DNA from: JBBPYR01 sp038199755
GTDB lineage: Bacteria > Chloroflexota > Ktedonobacteria > Ktedonobacterales > Ktedonobacteraceae
Reading direction: 5' to 3'
DNA: 38,114 nt
Assembly (NCBI GenBank): GCA_038199755.1
Contig: JBBPYR010000213.1
Span: forward strand, 1-38,114
Made by a program: the position numbers and the translations under genes. The first letter of the stretch is position 1; each line of letters opens with the position of its first letter. This document shows, piece after piece, positions 6,513-15,030 of the stretch. Below the pieces are notes generated by a model that saw only the letters and a program-made list of their open reading frames with translations, did not search any database and was not told the origin of the DNA.

Positions 6513-8807
6513 CTAGCGTACCGTTGGATTTGGTTTGGCATGCGCCATTGGCAGTTCGTGACGATGCTTACGCGCGGACACGAGCGCTGCCCCATCCAGA
6601 TCTTTTGCCCATTCGGGCTTCTGCTCCGCTCGTGTGGCGGAGGCGGCACAGACTTTATACTCAGGGATTTTCATCATTGGTTCCAGGACCGGATTGGTTA
6701 GTTGGTTGGCTGCCTGTGTATGCCCATAGTGATAGGGAATGAACAGGGTGTCTGGCCGAATAGAGAGGACGACGAGCGCGGGTACCGTCATCTCGCCCCG
6801 CCTCGTCCGCACCGTAACCCAGTCGCCATCGGCAATGCCTAGTCTCTGCGCAGTCTGCTCATGCATCTCCACCCAGGGATACGGAGCCTCCTCATTGAGA
6901 AACGGGACACGTCGCGTCTGGTTGCCAGAGAGATAATGATAGATGACACGCCCGGTTGTGAGCACCAATGGGTAGTCAGCGTCTGGCTCCTCGGCAGGTG
7001 GGATGTAGGGAATGGGATGGAAGCGTGCTTTGCCATCGGGGAAGCCAAAGCGCTCTTCAAAGAGTCGCGGTGTGCCCGGATGTTCCTCAGTCGGACAGGG
7101 CCAGAAGACACCGTTTTGCTCCTCAATTTTTTCGTAGGTAATACCCCAATAATCGGATTTCGCACCTCTGGTGCAGAGACGCAGTTCGTTGAAGATGTCA
7201 CGCGCCGAGTGGAAATTGAAGTATTCACCCTTGCCAAGGCGTCGCGCGAGTTCACAGATAATCTGCCAGTCCACGCGTGCCTCGCCTGGCGGATCAACCG
7301 CCTTGTTATACTTAATAACGCGTCCTTCCAGATTCGTCACCGTCCCCTCATCTTCGGCCCACACAGACCCTGGTAGCACAATATCGGCCAGTTCCGCCGT
7401 CTCGGAGAGGAAAAAATCGGTGACAACAAACAGATCTAATCCTCGCAATGCTCGCTCGACTGTATGCTGATCGGGTAAAGAGACCATCGGGTTCGAACAA
7501 ATCATGAAGCAGGCGCGAATCTCTTGGCGCAGCATGGCGGGAATCATCAAGGTCGCGGGATAGCCTGCATGAGGCAAGTCCTTCTCGTCGATACCCCATA
7601 CAGAGCAGATATATTTCCGATCCTCTAAATCATCAACGTCACGACACCCCGGCAATTGTGAGGCTTTCTGACCCATCTCACGCCCTCCCTGCCCGTTGCC
7701 CTGTCCAGTCAAGGTGCCATAGCCCGCCCCGGGTCGTCCAAAGTTGCCAGTTGCCAGAGCCAGGTTAATCGCGGTCACTCCATTATCGACGCCCTTACTC
7801 TGGTGTTCCAGTCCACGGGCCTGATAGAGCAGGGCGGCACTGGCACTGCCATACATACGAGCGGCCTCGATGATAGTTTCAGGACGTAGCCCACAGACTT
7901 TAGCCACCCGCTCCGGTGGGTATTGTGCGACAAGAGCCTTTGTCTCCTCCCAATTCATGGTACGCTCACGAATAAAGTCTTCATCTATGAGCCCTTCTTT
8001 GATGATGACATGCAGCATCCCGTTGAGCAAGGCCGAATCTGTTCCGGGGCGTAATGGAAGAAAAATATCTGCGGTGCGTGCAATTGGGGTCTGGCGTGGA
8101 TCAGCAACAATCAATTTACAGCCACGATCTCGCGCTTGCCAGAGATAGCTCGTGATGATGGGAAAGCACTCGCCCACATTCGCGCCAATGACAAAGATAC
8201 AATCCGTGTGCAACATATCGCTCACAGGATTGGCTGCGCGGTCAATACCTAGCGACCGCTCATTGGCTCCTGTCGCCGAAGACATGCATAGGCGACCATT
8301 GTAATCCGTATGTCGCGTGCCAAGCGCAACACGGGCAAACTTGCCCATCAAATAGCATTTCTCATTCGTCATCGACGAGCCGCTGTAGATTGCAGCAGCA
8401 TCGTTGCCATAATCAGCCTGAATAGCACGCAAGCGTTGTGCGATAGTATCGAGCACTTCATCCCAGCTTGCACGCTCTAATGGGCTCTCTTTCCCACCTC
8501 GACGCATCAATGGGTAGGTCAAGCGATCAGGATGGTTCACCGTCTGATACGCTGTTGTCCCCTTGGGACAAAGCATGCCCCGGTTCAACGGAAAATCCTC
8601 ACGAGGCTCTACTCCGACGACCTGACCATGCGCGACTTTCAGATACATCCCACATTGTACACCGCAGTAGCAGCAATGGGTCGGGACATAACGCTCTATC
8701 TGCTCATCAGACTTCCAGCGTGGAATGGCCTGCTCACCTGGATGGAAGTCAAATGTCTCGCCCTGCCGTTGTCGGCGACGATGAAATATGCTTTTGTCAA
8801 CGCTCAT
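6513..8807 (-). CDS. Molybdopterin oxidoreductase catalytic subunit, Nap/Nas-like
   Basis: The product is a 764-residue DMSO-reductase-family enzyme holding bis-MGD molybdenum and one [4Fe-4S] cluster. The cluster motif is C45-x2-C48-x3-C52-x27-C80. RLCMSSATG (172-180) supplies Cys174 as the probable Mo ligand, the pattern of periplasmic and assimilatory nitrate reductases; formate dehydrogenases also use Cys/Sec here, so the substrate is not proven. Later blocks include GANVGE, SNPMVSLPD, ETAELADIVLPG and the C-terminal cofactor domain with TTGRVIYHYLSGNQTRR. There is no twin-arginine signal, so it is probably cytoplasmic. Context with a NarI-like cytochrome, an NnrS-like protein, DUF2249 and a DNR-like regulator favours nitrate or another nitrogen oxide. 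The ribosome binding site is weak (GGAAC). Confidence 0.9.
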   Translation of the reverse strand: MSVDKSIFHRRRQRQGETFDFHPGEQAIPRWKSDEQIERYVPTHCCYCGVQCGMYLKVAHGQVVGVEPREDFPLNRGMLCPKGTTAYQTVNHPDRLTYPLMRRGGKESPLERASWDEVLDTIAQRLRAIQADYGNDAAAIYSGSSMTNEKCYLMGKFARVALGTRHTDYNGRLCMSSATGANERSLGIDRAANPVSDMLHTDCIFVIGANVGECFPIITSYLWQARDRGCKLIVADPRQTPIARTADIFLPLRPGTDSALLNGMLHVIIKEGLIDEDFIRERTMNWEETKALVAQYPPERVAKVCGLRPETIIEAARMYGSASAALLYQARGLEHQSKGVDNGVTAINLALATGNFGRPGAGYGTLTGQGNGQGGREMGQKASQLPGCRDVDDLEDRKYICSVWGIDEKDLPHAGYPATLMIPAMLRQEIRACFMICSNPMVSLPDQHTVERALRGLDLFVVTDFFLSETAELADIVLPGSVWAEDEGTVTNLEGRVIKYNKAVDPPGEARVDWQIICELARRLGKGEYFNFHSARDIFNELRLCTRGAKSDYWGITYEKIEEQNGVFWPCPTEEHPGTPRLFEERFGFPDGKARFHPIPYIPPAEEPDADYPLVLTTGRVIYHYLSGNQTRRVPFLNEEAPYPWVEMHEQTAQRLGIADGDWVTVRTRRGEMTVPALVVLSIRPDTLFIPYHYGHTQAANQLTNPVLEPMMKIPEYKVCAASATRAEQKPEWAKDLDGAALVSARKHRHELPMAHAKPNPTVR

Positions 8808-8877
8808 TGGTTGTTCCGTTCTCTAAGATAAGCTGAAACGTATAAAAGACAGAGATGTTGTGTTCCCAATAAGATGC

Positions 8878-10059
8878 TCATAGGAACTGATTGCCATTGC
8901 GACCGAGTGCAGCGAGATTTGCCTGTCCACGCATCACACGCTTGCAGGTTGGGCACAGGTCTTGCCACCAGAGGAGCCCAGTAGCTTTTTCTTCAGCAAT
9001 GCTCCCTTTTTCTTGTGCCACTGGGGTCTCATGCAAGGTGTAGTTCTCACCAACGTCGTAGAGCGTCTTCTTCAGGTCTTGAATGAAGCGCAGCGGCGCA
9101 AACTCTTCTGCACAACGGGCGCACTTTTGCATCTCTGTCCCCTCACCAGTGCGCCAGTACAGCTCGATCCCAACCGTCGCAGGACGCTCAATGAGGTGAA
9201 AGAACTTCCCAAAGGGCAACGAGATGAGCCAGAGGACGACCACTGTTTCATGCGTGAGTGAGATATACCAGTAATAGGCTCCTCCTAGCCAGGTGCTATC
9301 GGCGGTGAGCGCAAGGCCACTCACCGCGATTGCCATGAGCAATGCCAGTGGAACGATATCGAAGCCGAAACGCTGTACTGAGATGAGCGCCAGATCATGG
9401 AAACGCCGATGAAATGCCAGAAGCAGCCCTATGACCAGGATGAACGAGGTAAAGTCCAGACCATGAAAGAGCATGAAGGCAATAAATGAGTCGACCGGAA
9501 CAACAAGGGAGGGAAATCCGAAGATCCAAATCTGGTAGAGACCAAGTGGGGTCTGTGTAAAGCGGAGCCACCCGAAGGTGAGTGGGAACGTAATCGCGCA
9601 TGAAAGGATGACACCCCAGAAGAGACATTGATGTGTTATCCAACGGTACATGCTGCGCCGCCGGATAAACTGTTGCGCAAAGAGGTCAACGATTGCCTTC
9701 GGAATGAGGAGTGAATACCGACGAAAGTTTTCAGTGGAGAAAAAGAGTCGCCAACTTCGTCGCCAATAGCGGCCTGTAGGTGGACGGGCAAGCCAGAATG
9801 CATACTTATAGGTCACCGCCGCTATCGCGAAGATCGACCCTACCGCATACCCGACGAGCGCTGCATCAAACCAATGGAAGCCGCGCGACCCCACTGCAAT
9901 CAGGACGATGAGCAGGAGTGCCGCCACAATCCCAGCCAGAAGCGAACGTGTACGCAGCCCCACAGAAGTCGATGAAGCGCGGACGCCGTGAACATGGTCC
10001 CTACCAGTGACAATCTCATTAACCGAAGTTTCATTTGAGGGCGTAACAGGGTGTTCCAT
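8878..10059 (-). CDS. NarI/HdrE-like cytochrome b membrane subunit with CxxC tail
   Basis: This 393-residue protein has about six hydrophobic helices, several with histidines suited to b-type heme (RWITHQ, LFHGLDF, SLTHETVV), resembling the respiratory nitrate reductase gamma and heterodisulfide reductase E families. The cytoplasmic-looking C-terminus (about 300-393) holds two CxxC pairs, CARC and CPTC, that could bind zinc or a small metal site; this is unusual for NarI. It starts one base after the cupin gene's stop (TGACATG), so the two are translationally coupled, and the catalytic subunit follows 70 bp later. Likely role: quinol oxidation and membrane anchoring for the molybdoenzyme. Confidence 0.82.
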   Translation of the reverse strand: MEHPVTPSNETSVNEIVTGRDHVHGVRASSTSVGLRTRSLLAGIVAALLLIVLIAVGSRGFHWFDAALVGYAVGSIFAIAAVTYKYAFWLARPPTGRYWRRSWRLFFSTENFRRYSLLIPKAIVDLFAQQFIRRRSMYRWITHQCLFWGVILSCAITFPLTFGWLRFTQTPLGLYQIWIFGFPSLVVPVDSFIAFMLFHGLDFTSFILVIGLLLAFHRRFHDLALISVQRFGFDIVPLALLMAIAVSGLALTADSTWLGGAYYWYISLTHETVVVLWLISLPFGKFFHLIERPATVGIELYWRTGEGTEMQKCARCAEEFAPLRFIQDLKKTLYDVGENYTLHETPVAQEKGSIAEEKATGLLWWQDLCPTCKRVMRGQANLAALGRNGNQFL

Positions 10060-10060
10060 G

Positions 10061-10555
10061 TCAGTATCCCTTTCGGTCGTTCGATACCTCTTGACTGGAA
10101 TGTGTTGCCGCTTTAGGCATTCGCGTGACCAACGGAGCCTGGCCGTGCATATCGTCCTGCTCCAAACCCTGGCGCAGAGACGAGGGACTGGGTGTCATAA
10201 TCAGAAGCATCACGGCATCCGTCTGCGCGAGTACACTATGCGAAACCTGTGCCTCGACCTGAAGTACCATCCCTGCTCGCACTTCGATGCTACGATGGGC
10301 CACAGTACATATGATGTGACCACGCAGTGCCTGTATCAGAATTTGGCTGGAGGTGCGATGCTCCTTCAGGTGTTGCCCTGCTCTGAATGCGAACTGAACC
10401 ATGCGTGCCGCGCCAGTATCTGAGAGAACCTGGACTGCTGGCCCCTCTTCACGAAAATGCGTCAGCGTGCGTATATCGAAGAGGATGAAATCACCAGCGG
10501 CTGCTTGCCCCTTTTCCTCTGCTGGCTCTTCAGGTGTTTCTGGGAATGAACTCAT
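10061..10555 (-). CDS. Cupin-domain protein
   Basis: The product is 164 residues with a single cupin barrel in the middle: FRAGQHLKEHRTSSQ carries the first motif's histidines, and MVLQVEAQVSHSVLAQ the second motif's His. Metal binding is therefore plausible. N- and C-terminal extensions are polar. AAGGAG 8 nt upstream fixes the ATG at 10555. It is the first gene of the molybdoenzyme operon, next to a Crp-type site at 10655-10670, and is coupled to the cytochrome gene. It could be a metal or redox sensor or an accessory protein; the sequence does not decide. Confidence 0.8.
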   Translation of the reverse strand: MSSFPETPEEPAEEKGQAAAGDFILFDIRTLTHFREEGPAVQVLSDTGAARMVQFAFRAGQHLKEHRTSSQILIQALRGHIICTVAHRSIEVRAGMVLQVEAQVSHSVLAQTDAVMLLIMTPSPSSLRQGLEQDDMHGQAPLVTRMPKAATHSSQEVSNDRKGY

Positions 10556-10626
10556 GATGCTTCTCCTTATTTAAGAATAGGAATCTGACCAAACACATGC
10601 CTTGCACAACTCTTTCTGCTCTATCA

Positions 10627-10632
10627 AGCATA
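10627..10632 (-). promoter_or_regulatory. -10-like hexamer of the cupin/molybdoenzyme operon
   Basis: On the minus strand the hexamer is TATGCT (4 of 6 consensus). It lies 22 bp from the edge of the Crp-type site, exactly the spacing seen at the DUF2249 promoter. The implied start near 10620 puts the site centre at about -42, as in class II activation. Confidence 0.5.
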
Positions 10633-10654
10633 AACGGCACACTGTCCAATTGAA

Positions 10655-10670
10655 TGTGATGTAAGTCACA
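10655..10670. promoter_or_regulatory. Crp/Fnr-family binding site upstream of the cupin operon
   Basis: TGTGATGTAAGTCACA matches the Crp consensus TGTGA-N6-TCACA, and flanking bases extend the symmetry (AATGTGA...TCACATT, 10653-10672). The same 16 bp, spacer included, recurs at 12523-12538. The regulator gene at 12717 has a recognition helix compatible with this sequence. Confidence 0.8.
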
Positions 10671-10712
10671 TTCCCAAGCTAAGAGCGTCCTACGTAAGAG
10701 GGCCGATGCTAT

Positions 10713-12092
10713 TCACAAAGCAGGCCAAAGATTGATTGCCAGACAGAGGATCAGTGCCAGGCCAGTCGGGCCGGAGAGCGCAAAGAATACTTCGGAGCCC
10801 GGAAGCACAGACCCTGGTAACAATGAGCCAACTCGCAGGAGCACGGCAAGGTTTCCCAGGAGAAGCGTTGCCGTCACGAGCCGGGGCGAGCGGATCGCTT
10901 TACTAGATAAGCCAGGTAGCATACGTACAGCAATCCCGCAGATCAACAGGGTAATAAAACCAATCGCGAAACTGTGCCGGATGACATCGACTGTGACTGG
11001 TAGTGCCTTGAACAGAAGTACGGCGATGCCGTCTATAGCCATAAACATTGCGCCGAGCGATCCCCACAGGTAGGCGGTCCCAATAAGGGCCACATACGGA
11101 CCATACCTGCGTCTTTCCTCTTGTGTGCGTTGCCGAACACGCTCCACGAACTTTTCTGGATGCGGAGCAAGTGCAACTACCTGCGGCGGCAATTGTGCCC
11201 TATTTCGCATCAAATACAGAAAATACCCCGTAAAGGTCAGCATCACCATCCCAATTGCCAACATCCCCAATCCACTCAGAGGCGCGAACAACATGCCTTG
11301 TAGAAAGAGACCGAGCAGCCAGGAGATCAATCCGCCAAAGTACACCAGGGCGAGTATCCTGAGTAGTCGAGGGGGGAACGGCTGGATGTGCGCGTAAAGT
11401 GGTAGCATACGCGCAGACATTGCCAATGCCACAGGGACCAGAAATCCGAACAGACCAAGTGTGATATTTGTTTCGTCCCCGGTTGTTGGAACCAGACCCC
11501 CGTTGGTGAGCGCTGTAATACAATTGAACAGATTCAAGAGCGCTGCTAGTGAAAGTCCAACAAAGGCACCAAAAATAAAGGGCGCAATGGAGCGAACTCC
11601 CTCTACTGTGCTTTTCGTTGCTGATGTACGCGAAGCAGTGAGCACAAGCAACAGAAAGAGAGTTGGCAACGCGAGTGCTTCCAATGCACCACTCAGTACC
11701 AACAAGATTTTCCAGAGCACCCAGCCAGTTACGACAAGCAATGGTTGACTGAGCATGCGTAGCAGCAGGCTAGAAACTTGTGCGCCTAAAATCCACGGTA
11801 GGAGAGCAGGCCGCACAAGTGGTATCCCGCGCAGGCGTGGCAAAAAGTAGAGCGCAATCCCTGCTACAAACAACGCCGCCCAACCAAATACCTGAAGATG
11901 TCCGTGAGTTTGCACAAGTGCTTCCCACCACAGACCCAGAGGAACGCCAAAGAAAGGGGTGAGGGTGAGCACGGTGGCGAGTGCAAAACCGCCTCCACTA
12001 GCAAGAAGCAACGCGGAACGCAGGTAGGGCGCAGTACGCGCAAACGAGACGTGGTTCCGCTGATCAGTACTTACCAGGGGGAATGAATGCAT
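10713..12092 (-). CDS. NnrS-like multi-helix membrane protein
   Basis: This 459-residue protein has about twelve hydrophobic helices. HGHLQVFGW (63-71) near the start and further helices such as FALSGPTGL at the end resemble the NnrS family, heme/copper membrane proteins that protect against nitric oxide and nitrosative stress. It follows the DUF2249 gene by 41 bp and shares its promoter, with a Crp-type site in front. This pairing with a DNR-like regulator is a common nitric-oxide-response context. AAGGGA about 9 nt upstream supports the ATG at 12092. A heme-copper-oxidase-like origin is possible, but helix VI/X ligand sets are not clear. Confidence 0.78.
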   Translation of the reverse strand: MHSFPLVSTDQRNHVSFARTAPYLRSALLLASGGGFALATVLTLTPFFGVPLGLWWEALVQTHGHLQVFGWAALFVAGIALYFLPRLRGIPLVRPALLPWILGAQVSSLLLRMLSQPLLVVTGWVLWKILLVLSGALEALALPTLFLLLVLTASRTSATKSTVEGVRSIAPFIFGAFVGLSLAALLNLFNCITALTNGGLVPTTGDETNITLGLFGFLVPVALAMSARMLPLYAHIQPFPPRLLRILALVYFGGLISWLLGLFLQGMLFAPLSGLGMLAIGMVMLTFTGYFLYLMRNRAQLPPQVVALAPHPEKFVERVRQRTQEERRRYGPYVALIGTAYLWGSLGAMFMAIDGIAVLLFKALPVTVDVIRHSFAIGFITLLICGIAVRMLPGLSSKAIRSPRLVTATLLLGNLAVLLRVGSLLPGSVLPGSEVFFALSGPTGLALILCLAINLWPAL

Positions 12093-12133
12093 ACTGTTTC
12101 TTTCCCTTCTTTGTGAACAAGGTCATCAGTTGA

Positions 12134-12391
12134 TTAGTGACGAGAGAGACACACCATCCACTCGTCGCGTGCAACCTGTTGCGTCTCATAGAGAAAGCCC
12201 TGTGCTCGTAAAACGTCATAGAGCGGGATGGGTTCAAATGGGGCAATGACGACGAATGCTTCCCCAGGCTTGATGGTTTGCGCCGCTTCCATCATGCGTA
12301 CATACGGCTCCCCATCATGTTCCACGTCAGGTCGCACATCAAGGAGGATTGTTGCAGTTGCTTTCCAAATGGCGAGTAGTTGTTCCATCAT
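12134..12391 (-). CDS. DUF2249 domain protein
   Basis: The product is 85 residues. The core pattern LLDVRPDVEHDGEPY ... IKPGEAFVVIAPFEPIPLYDVLRAQGF is the DUF2249 signature (a small TusA-like alpha/beta domain). Its biochemical role is unknown; the family commonly clusters with nitrite/nitric oxide reductase genes. Tandem ATGs begin at 12391 with AAAGGAGTG about 6 nt upstream, so the longer upstream frame is not needed. It is the first gene of the DUF2249-NnrS operon, transcribed from a promoter with TATAAT at 12500-12495 and an activator site centred about 42 bp before the start. Confidence 0.85.
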   Translation of the reverse strand: MMEQLLAIWKATATILLDVRPDVEHDGEPYVRMMEAAQTIKPGEAFVVIAPFEPIPLYDVLRAQGFLYETQQVARDEWMVCLSRH

Positions 12392-12494
12392 CGGCACTCC
12401 TTTCCGGGAAAGCGTCTCAGGCCACACAGAAACACACGCACAGGTCTCTGGCGTTATCGTCACGTTCGGACCTACAATACACTGTATACAGAAC

Positions 12495-12500
12495 ATTATA
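12495..12500 (-). promoter_or_regulatory. -10 element of the DUF2249-NnrS operon
   Basis: On the minus strand this is a perfect TATAAT. The normal -35 zone has no consensus and is covered by the Crp-type site 22 bp upstream, the hallmark of an activator-dependent class II promoter. The predicted start is near 12488. Confidence 0.65.
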
Positions 12501-12522
12501 GCCGCATACATCTACAGGGAAA

Positions 12523-12538
12523 TGTGATGTAAGTCACA
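12523..12538. promoter_or_regulatory. Crp/Fnr-family binding site, second copy
   Basis: TGTGATGTAAGTCACA, identical to 10655-10670 including its spacer. It lies between the divergent DUF2249-NnrS operon and the Crp/DNR-type regulator gene, so it may also autoregulate the latter. No -10 sits at class II distance on the plus strand. Confidence 0.8.
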
Positions 12539-12716
12539 AGCCAAGTATGAGGATGCACATTGCACACGCAATCGTCGTTTTGTGCTCTGCCACGCTTGCC
12601 CCACAAACAAAGCGTGCTCCGTTCCGAGGAGGAAACAGGGCGATGGAGAGAGTACTGTGTACATCTTGATTATAGACAGGAAGGCAGGTGCAGTGCATCT
12701 TCAAGAAGGAGGGTAT

Positions 12717-13412
12717 ATGCCTGTTCACGTCGAAGCACTCCGTAAGATACCCTTGTTTGCTCTCCTGAATGCAAACAGCCTGGCACAGGTCGCAGCAATG
12801 ACCAGAGAGCGACACTATGAGCGTGGCGATCTCATTGTACTGGAAGGTGAATCAGGTGGCGCATTGCATTACGTGCATTCAGGCCTGGTCAAAGTCTTCA
12901 AACTGTCAACAGGGGGCAAGGAACAGGTCCTCTTTCTGGCGGCAGGAGGCCACACCTTCAATGACGTACCTGCACTCGATGGCGGCCCTAATCCCGCGAG
13001 TGCGGCAGCCATGGAGCCAAGCATCGTCTATGCGATTGGGCCTGCGGAACTGAGCACGCTCATCGTGACACAGCCTGAGGTAGCTACAGCGATGGTACAA
13101 ACGCTGGCCAGCAGATTACGCCACCTTGTGGCCCTGATAGAGGATCTTTCCTTACGCCCAGTCATCGCACGTGTGGCCAAGATTCTGCTCGATCAGGAGG
13201 GTGCGTCGCAGGAAGGGCGGCAGGCCTATCGCTTAACACAGCAGGAAATGGCGGCATTAGCAGGGACAGCACGCGAAGTGGTTGGGCGAGCACTCAAAGA
13301 AGTCGAGGCTGCCGGAGCCATTAAGATGTGCCAGGGACGTGCAGTCGTTGTGAACTGCGACCGACTCCGCCTATTTGTGTCGCGTGAAACGGATTCTGCC
13401 AGCAGGAGATGA
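12717..13412 (+). CDS. Crp/Fnr-family regulator, DNR-like
   Basis: The product is 231 residues. An N-terminal cyclic-nucleotide-binding-type beta-barrel (about 8-125) is followed by a long dimer helix and a winged helix-turn-helix (about 172-205). The recognition helix reads AREVVGR, with R186, E187 and R191 matching the Crp residues that read GTGA. The sensor domain has no cysteines, so it is not an Fe-S FNR; the GTAREVV and LDGGP patterns resemble DNR-type nitric-oxide regulators, and heme sensing is possible but unproven. AAGGAGG lies 4 nt before the ATG at 12717, fixing the start although the frame is open to 12582. Two identical Crp-type sites nearby are its probable targets. Confidence 0.9.
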   Translation: MPVHVEALRKIPLFALLNANSLAQVAAMTRERHYERGDLIVLEGESGGALHYVHSGLVKVFKLSTGGKEQVLFLAAGGHTFNDVPALDGGPNPASAAAMEPSIVYAIGPAELSTLIVTQPEVATAMVQTLASRLRHLVALIEDLSLRPVIARVAKILLDQEGASQEGRQAYRLTQQEMAALAGTAREVVGRALKEVEAAGAIKMCQGRAVVVNCDRLRLFVSRETDSASRR

Positions 13413-13564
13413 ACGGTGAATAAACGCGAGAAGCCCTTCCTACATCTTGGCGTACAGTGTGCGCATCAAACGACTGGTCAAGCCGGGGCTGGGTTTCTTT
13501 CCCGTGGAGACGGTATGAAACACGGAACATCGATACGAGAGCATGAACATTTTAAGAAAAGGAC

Positions 13565-13613
13565 AGGTGCAAGTGTGGGAAAAGAGAAAGGTGGCTGAAA
13601 AACCCTCTCTCTT
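13565..13613 (+). terminator. Possible terminator after the regulator gene
   Basis: GTGTGGGAAAAGAGA pairs imperfectly with TCTCTCTTCCCCAC across a loop of about 16 nt and is followed by TTTT. It lies 150 bp after the regulator stop; the interval 13413-13689 holds nothing else I can name. Confidence 0.4.
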
Positions 13614-13689
13614 CCCCACTTTTACGGAAATTTAAGCTCGTCAATACCTTAAGTTGACAATACCCTTTGTATGCAAAGGATGTTCGGGT

Positions 13690-14835
13690 TTACATCGCGG
13701 CGAAGATAGCGGCAATGCCCTGGCCTCCACCGATACACATGCTGACCAGCGCATACCTGCCTCCGCTGCGACGGAGTTCGTACAGGGCCTTCACCGTCAA
13801 AACACAACCGGTGGCACCGAGGGGGTGCCCAAGCGAGATACCACTGCCATTGGGATTTGTGCGATCCAGTGGTAGGTCCAGTTCCTTTATGACGGCCAGA
13901 GCCTGGGCAGCGAAGGCCTCATTGAGCTCAATCACATCCATGTCTTTGATGCTCAGCTTGGCTCGTTCGAGCACCTTGCGGATGGCCGGGACCGGTCCGA
14001 TGCCCATATACTTCGGGTCTACCCCGGCATGCGCATAAGCGACCAAGCGACCCAAAGGCTTCAAGCCGCGTCGTGCTGCTTCGCTGCCCTCCATCAGCAC
14101 TACTGCTGCTGCGGCATCATTGATACCCGAGGCGTTGCCTGCTGTCACCGTTCCATTACTCTTGAAGGCCGTGCGCAACTTCGCCAACTTCTCCAGCGTC
14201 GTATCAGCCTTGACGTGTTCGTCGTGCTCAAAGACCACGGTCTGTCCCTTAACCTTGGATGCAATCGGCAAGATCTGCTCCTTGAAGTAGCCTGCTTTAA
14301 TCGCTGCTGAGGCCCGTTGGTGGCTTTGCAGTGCCAGCTCATCCTGAGCCTGCCGGGTGATGCCCCACTTTTCCGCGACATTCTCAGCGGTCACGCCCAT
14401 ATGACAATCGTCAAACGGGTCACTGAGGGCACCCACCATAGCGTCGATCAGCTTGCCGTCGCCCATGCGTTGACCCCAACGGGCGTTCGACACCCAGTAC
14501 TGGCTACGGCTCATGACTTCGGCTCCACCGCCGATCGCCACCGTTGTGTCCCCCATGTAAATGGTCTGGGCCGCCGAAACAATCGCTTGCAGGCCGCTGC
14601 CACACAAGCGGTTGAGGGTGAGGGCTGGGGTTTCTTTGGAAAGGCCGCCGTTGATAGCCGCCACACGCGCCAGGTACATGTCATGGACATCGGTATGGAT
14701 CACATTGCCGAAGACCACGTGCTCCACCTCTTCTGGCTTGATACCTGCTCGCTTGACCGACTCGCGGACAACTGCGGCGGCTAGTTCAGTTGGAGGCTTG
14801 TCCTTCAATCCACCGTTATAATCTCCAATAGCCGA
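13690..14835 (-). pseudogene. Thiolase (acetyl-CoA acetyltransferase), 5'-truncated
   Basis: This gene would encode a type II thiolase that condenses or cleaves acyl-CoA. Most of the enzyme is intact: nucleophile Cys in NRLCGSG (residue 69 from the TTG at 14808), NEAFA, GHPLGATG, and the C-terminal active-site Cys in CIGGGQG (358). The 5' end is missing. In-frame sequence starts at SAIGDYNGGLKDKPP, directly after a TGA at 14836-14838, so the first strand of the fold (usually about 15 residues ending in RT) has been lost. Decayed IS6 and IS66 sequence lies immediately upstream. The TTG at 14808 has no good ribosome binding site. It is probably inactive, although a shortened protein of 372 residues cannot be excluded. 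Confidence 0.8.
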
Positions 14836-14885
14836 TCAGGTACGAGTAAGGCGACGTGGACAAGCTGGAACCTCCTGGCATGTTA

Positions 14886-15010
14886 GGTGAAGGTGCAAGG
14901 GAAATGGTGCTCTCTGTATCGTGCCATTGATCGTGATGGCAACGCGAGTTGATTCTATGCTCTCGCGAGACCTTGCGTTGCCAAGCACAAGTGAAACGCA
15001 TCATTTTCTG
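14886..15010 (+). pseudogene. IS6-family transposase fragment
   Basis: Two overlapping frames give KWCSLYRAIDRDGN and then VDSMLSRDLALPS, the stretch before the second catalytic Asp of IS6-family transposases. A frameshift separates them, and neither end of the element is recognisable. It lies between the broken thiolase and an IS66 fragment. Confidence 0.55.
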
Positions 15011-15030
15011 AAGCATACATTCCAGAACGC

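Noticed and set aside
12582..12716. N-terminal extension of the Crp/DNR-type regulator
   Set aside because: The extension has no family pattern, and an AAGGAGG site directly precedes the ATG at 12717.
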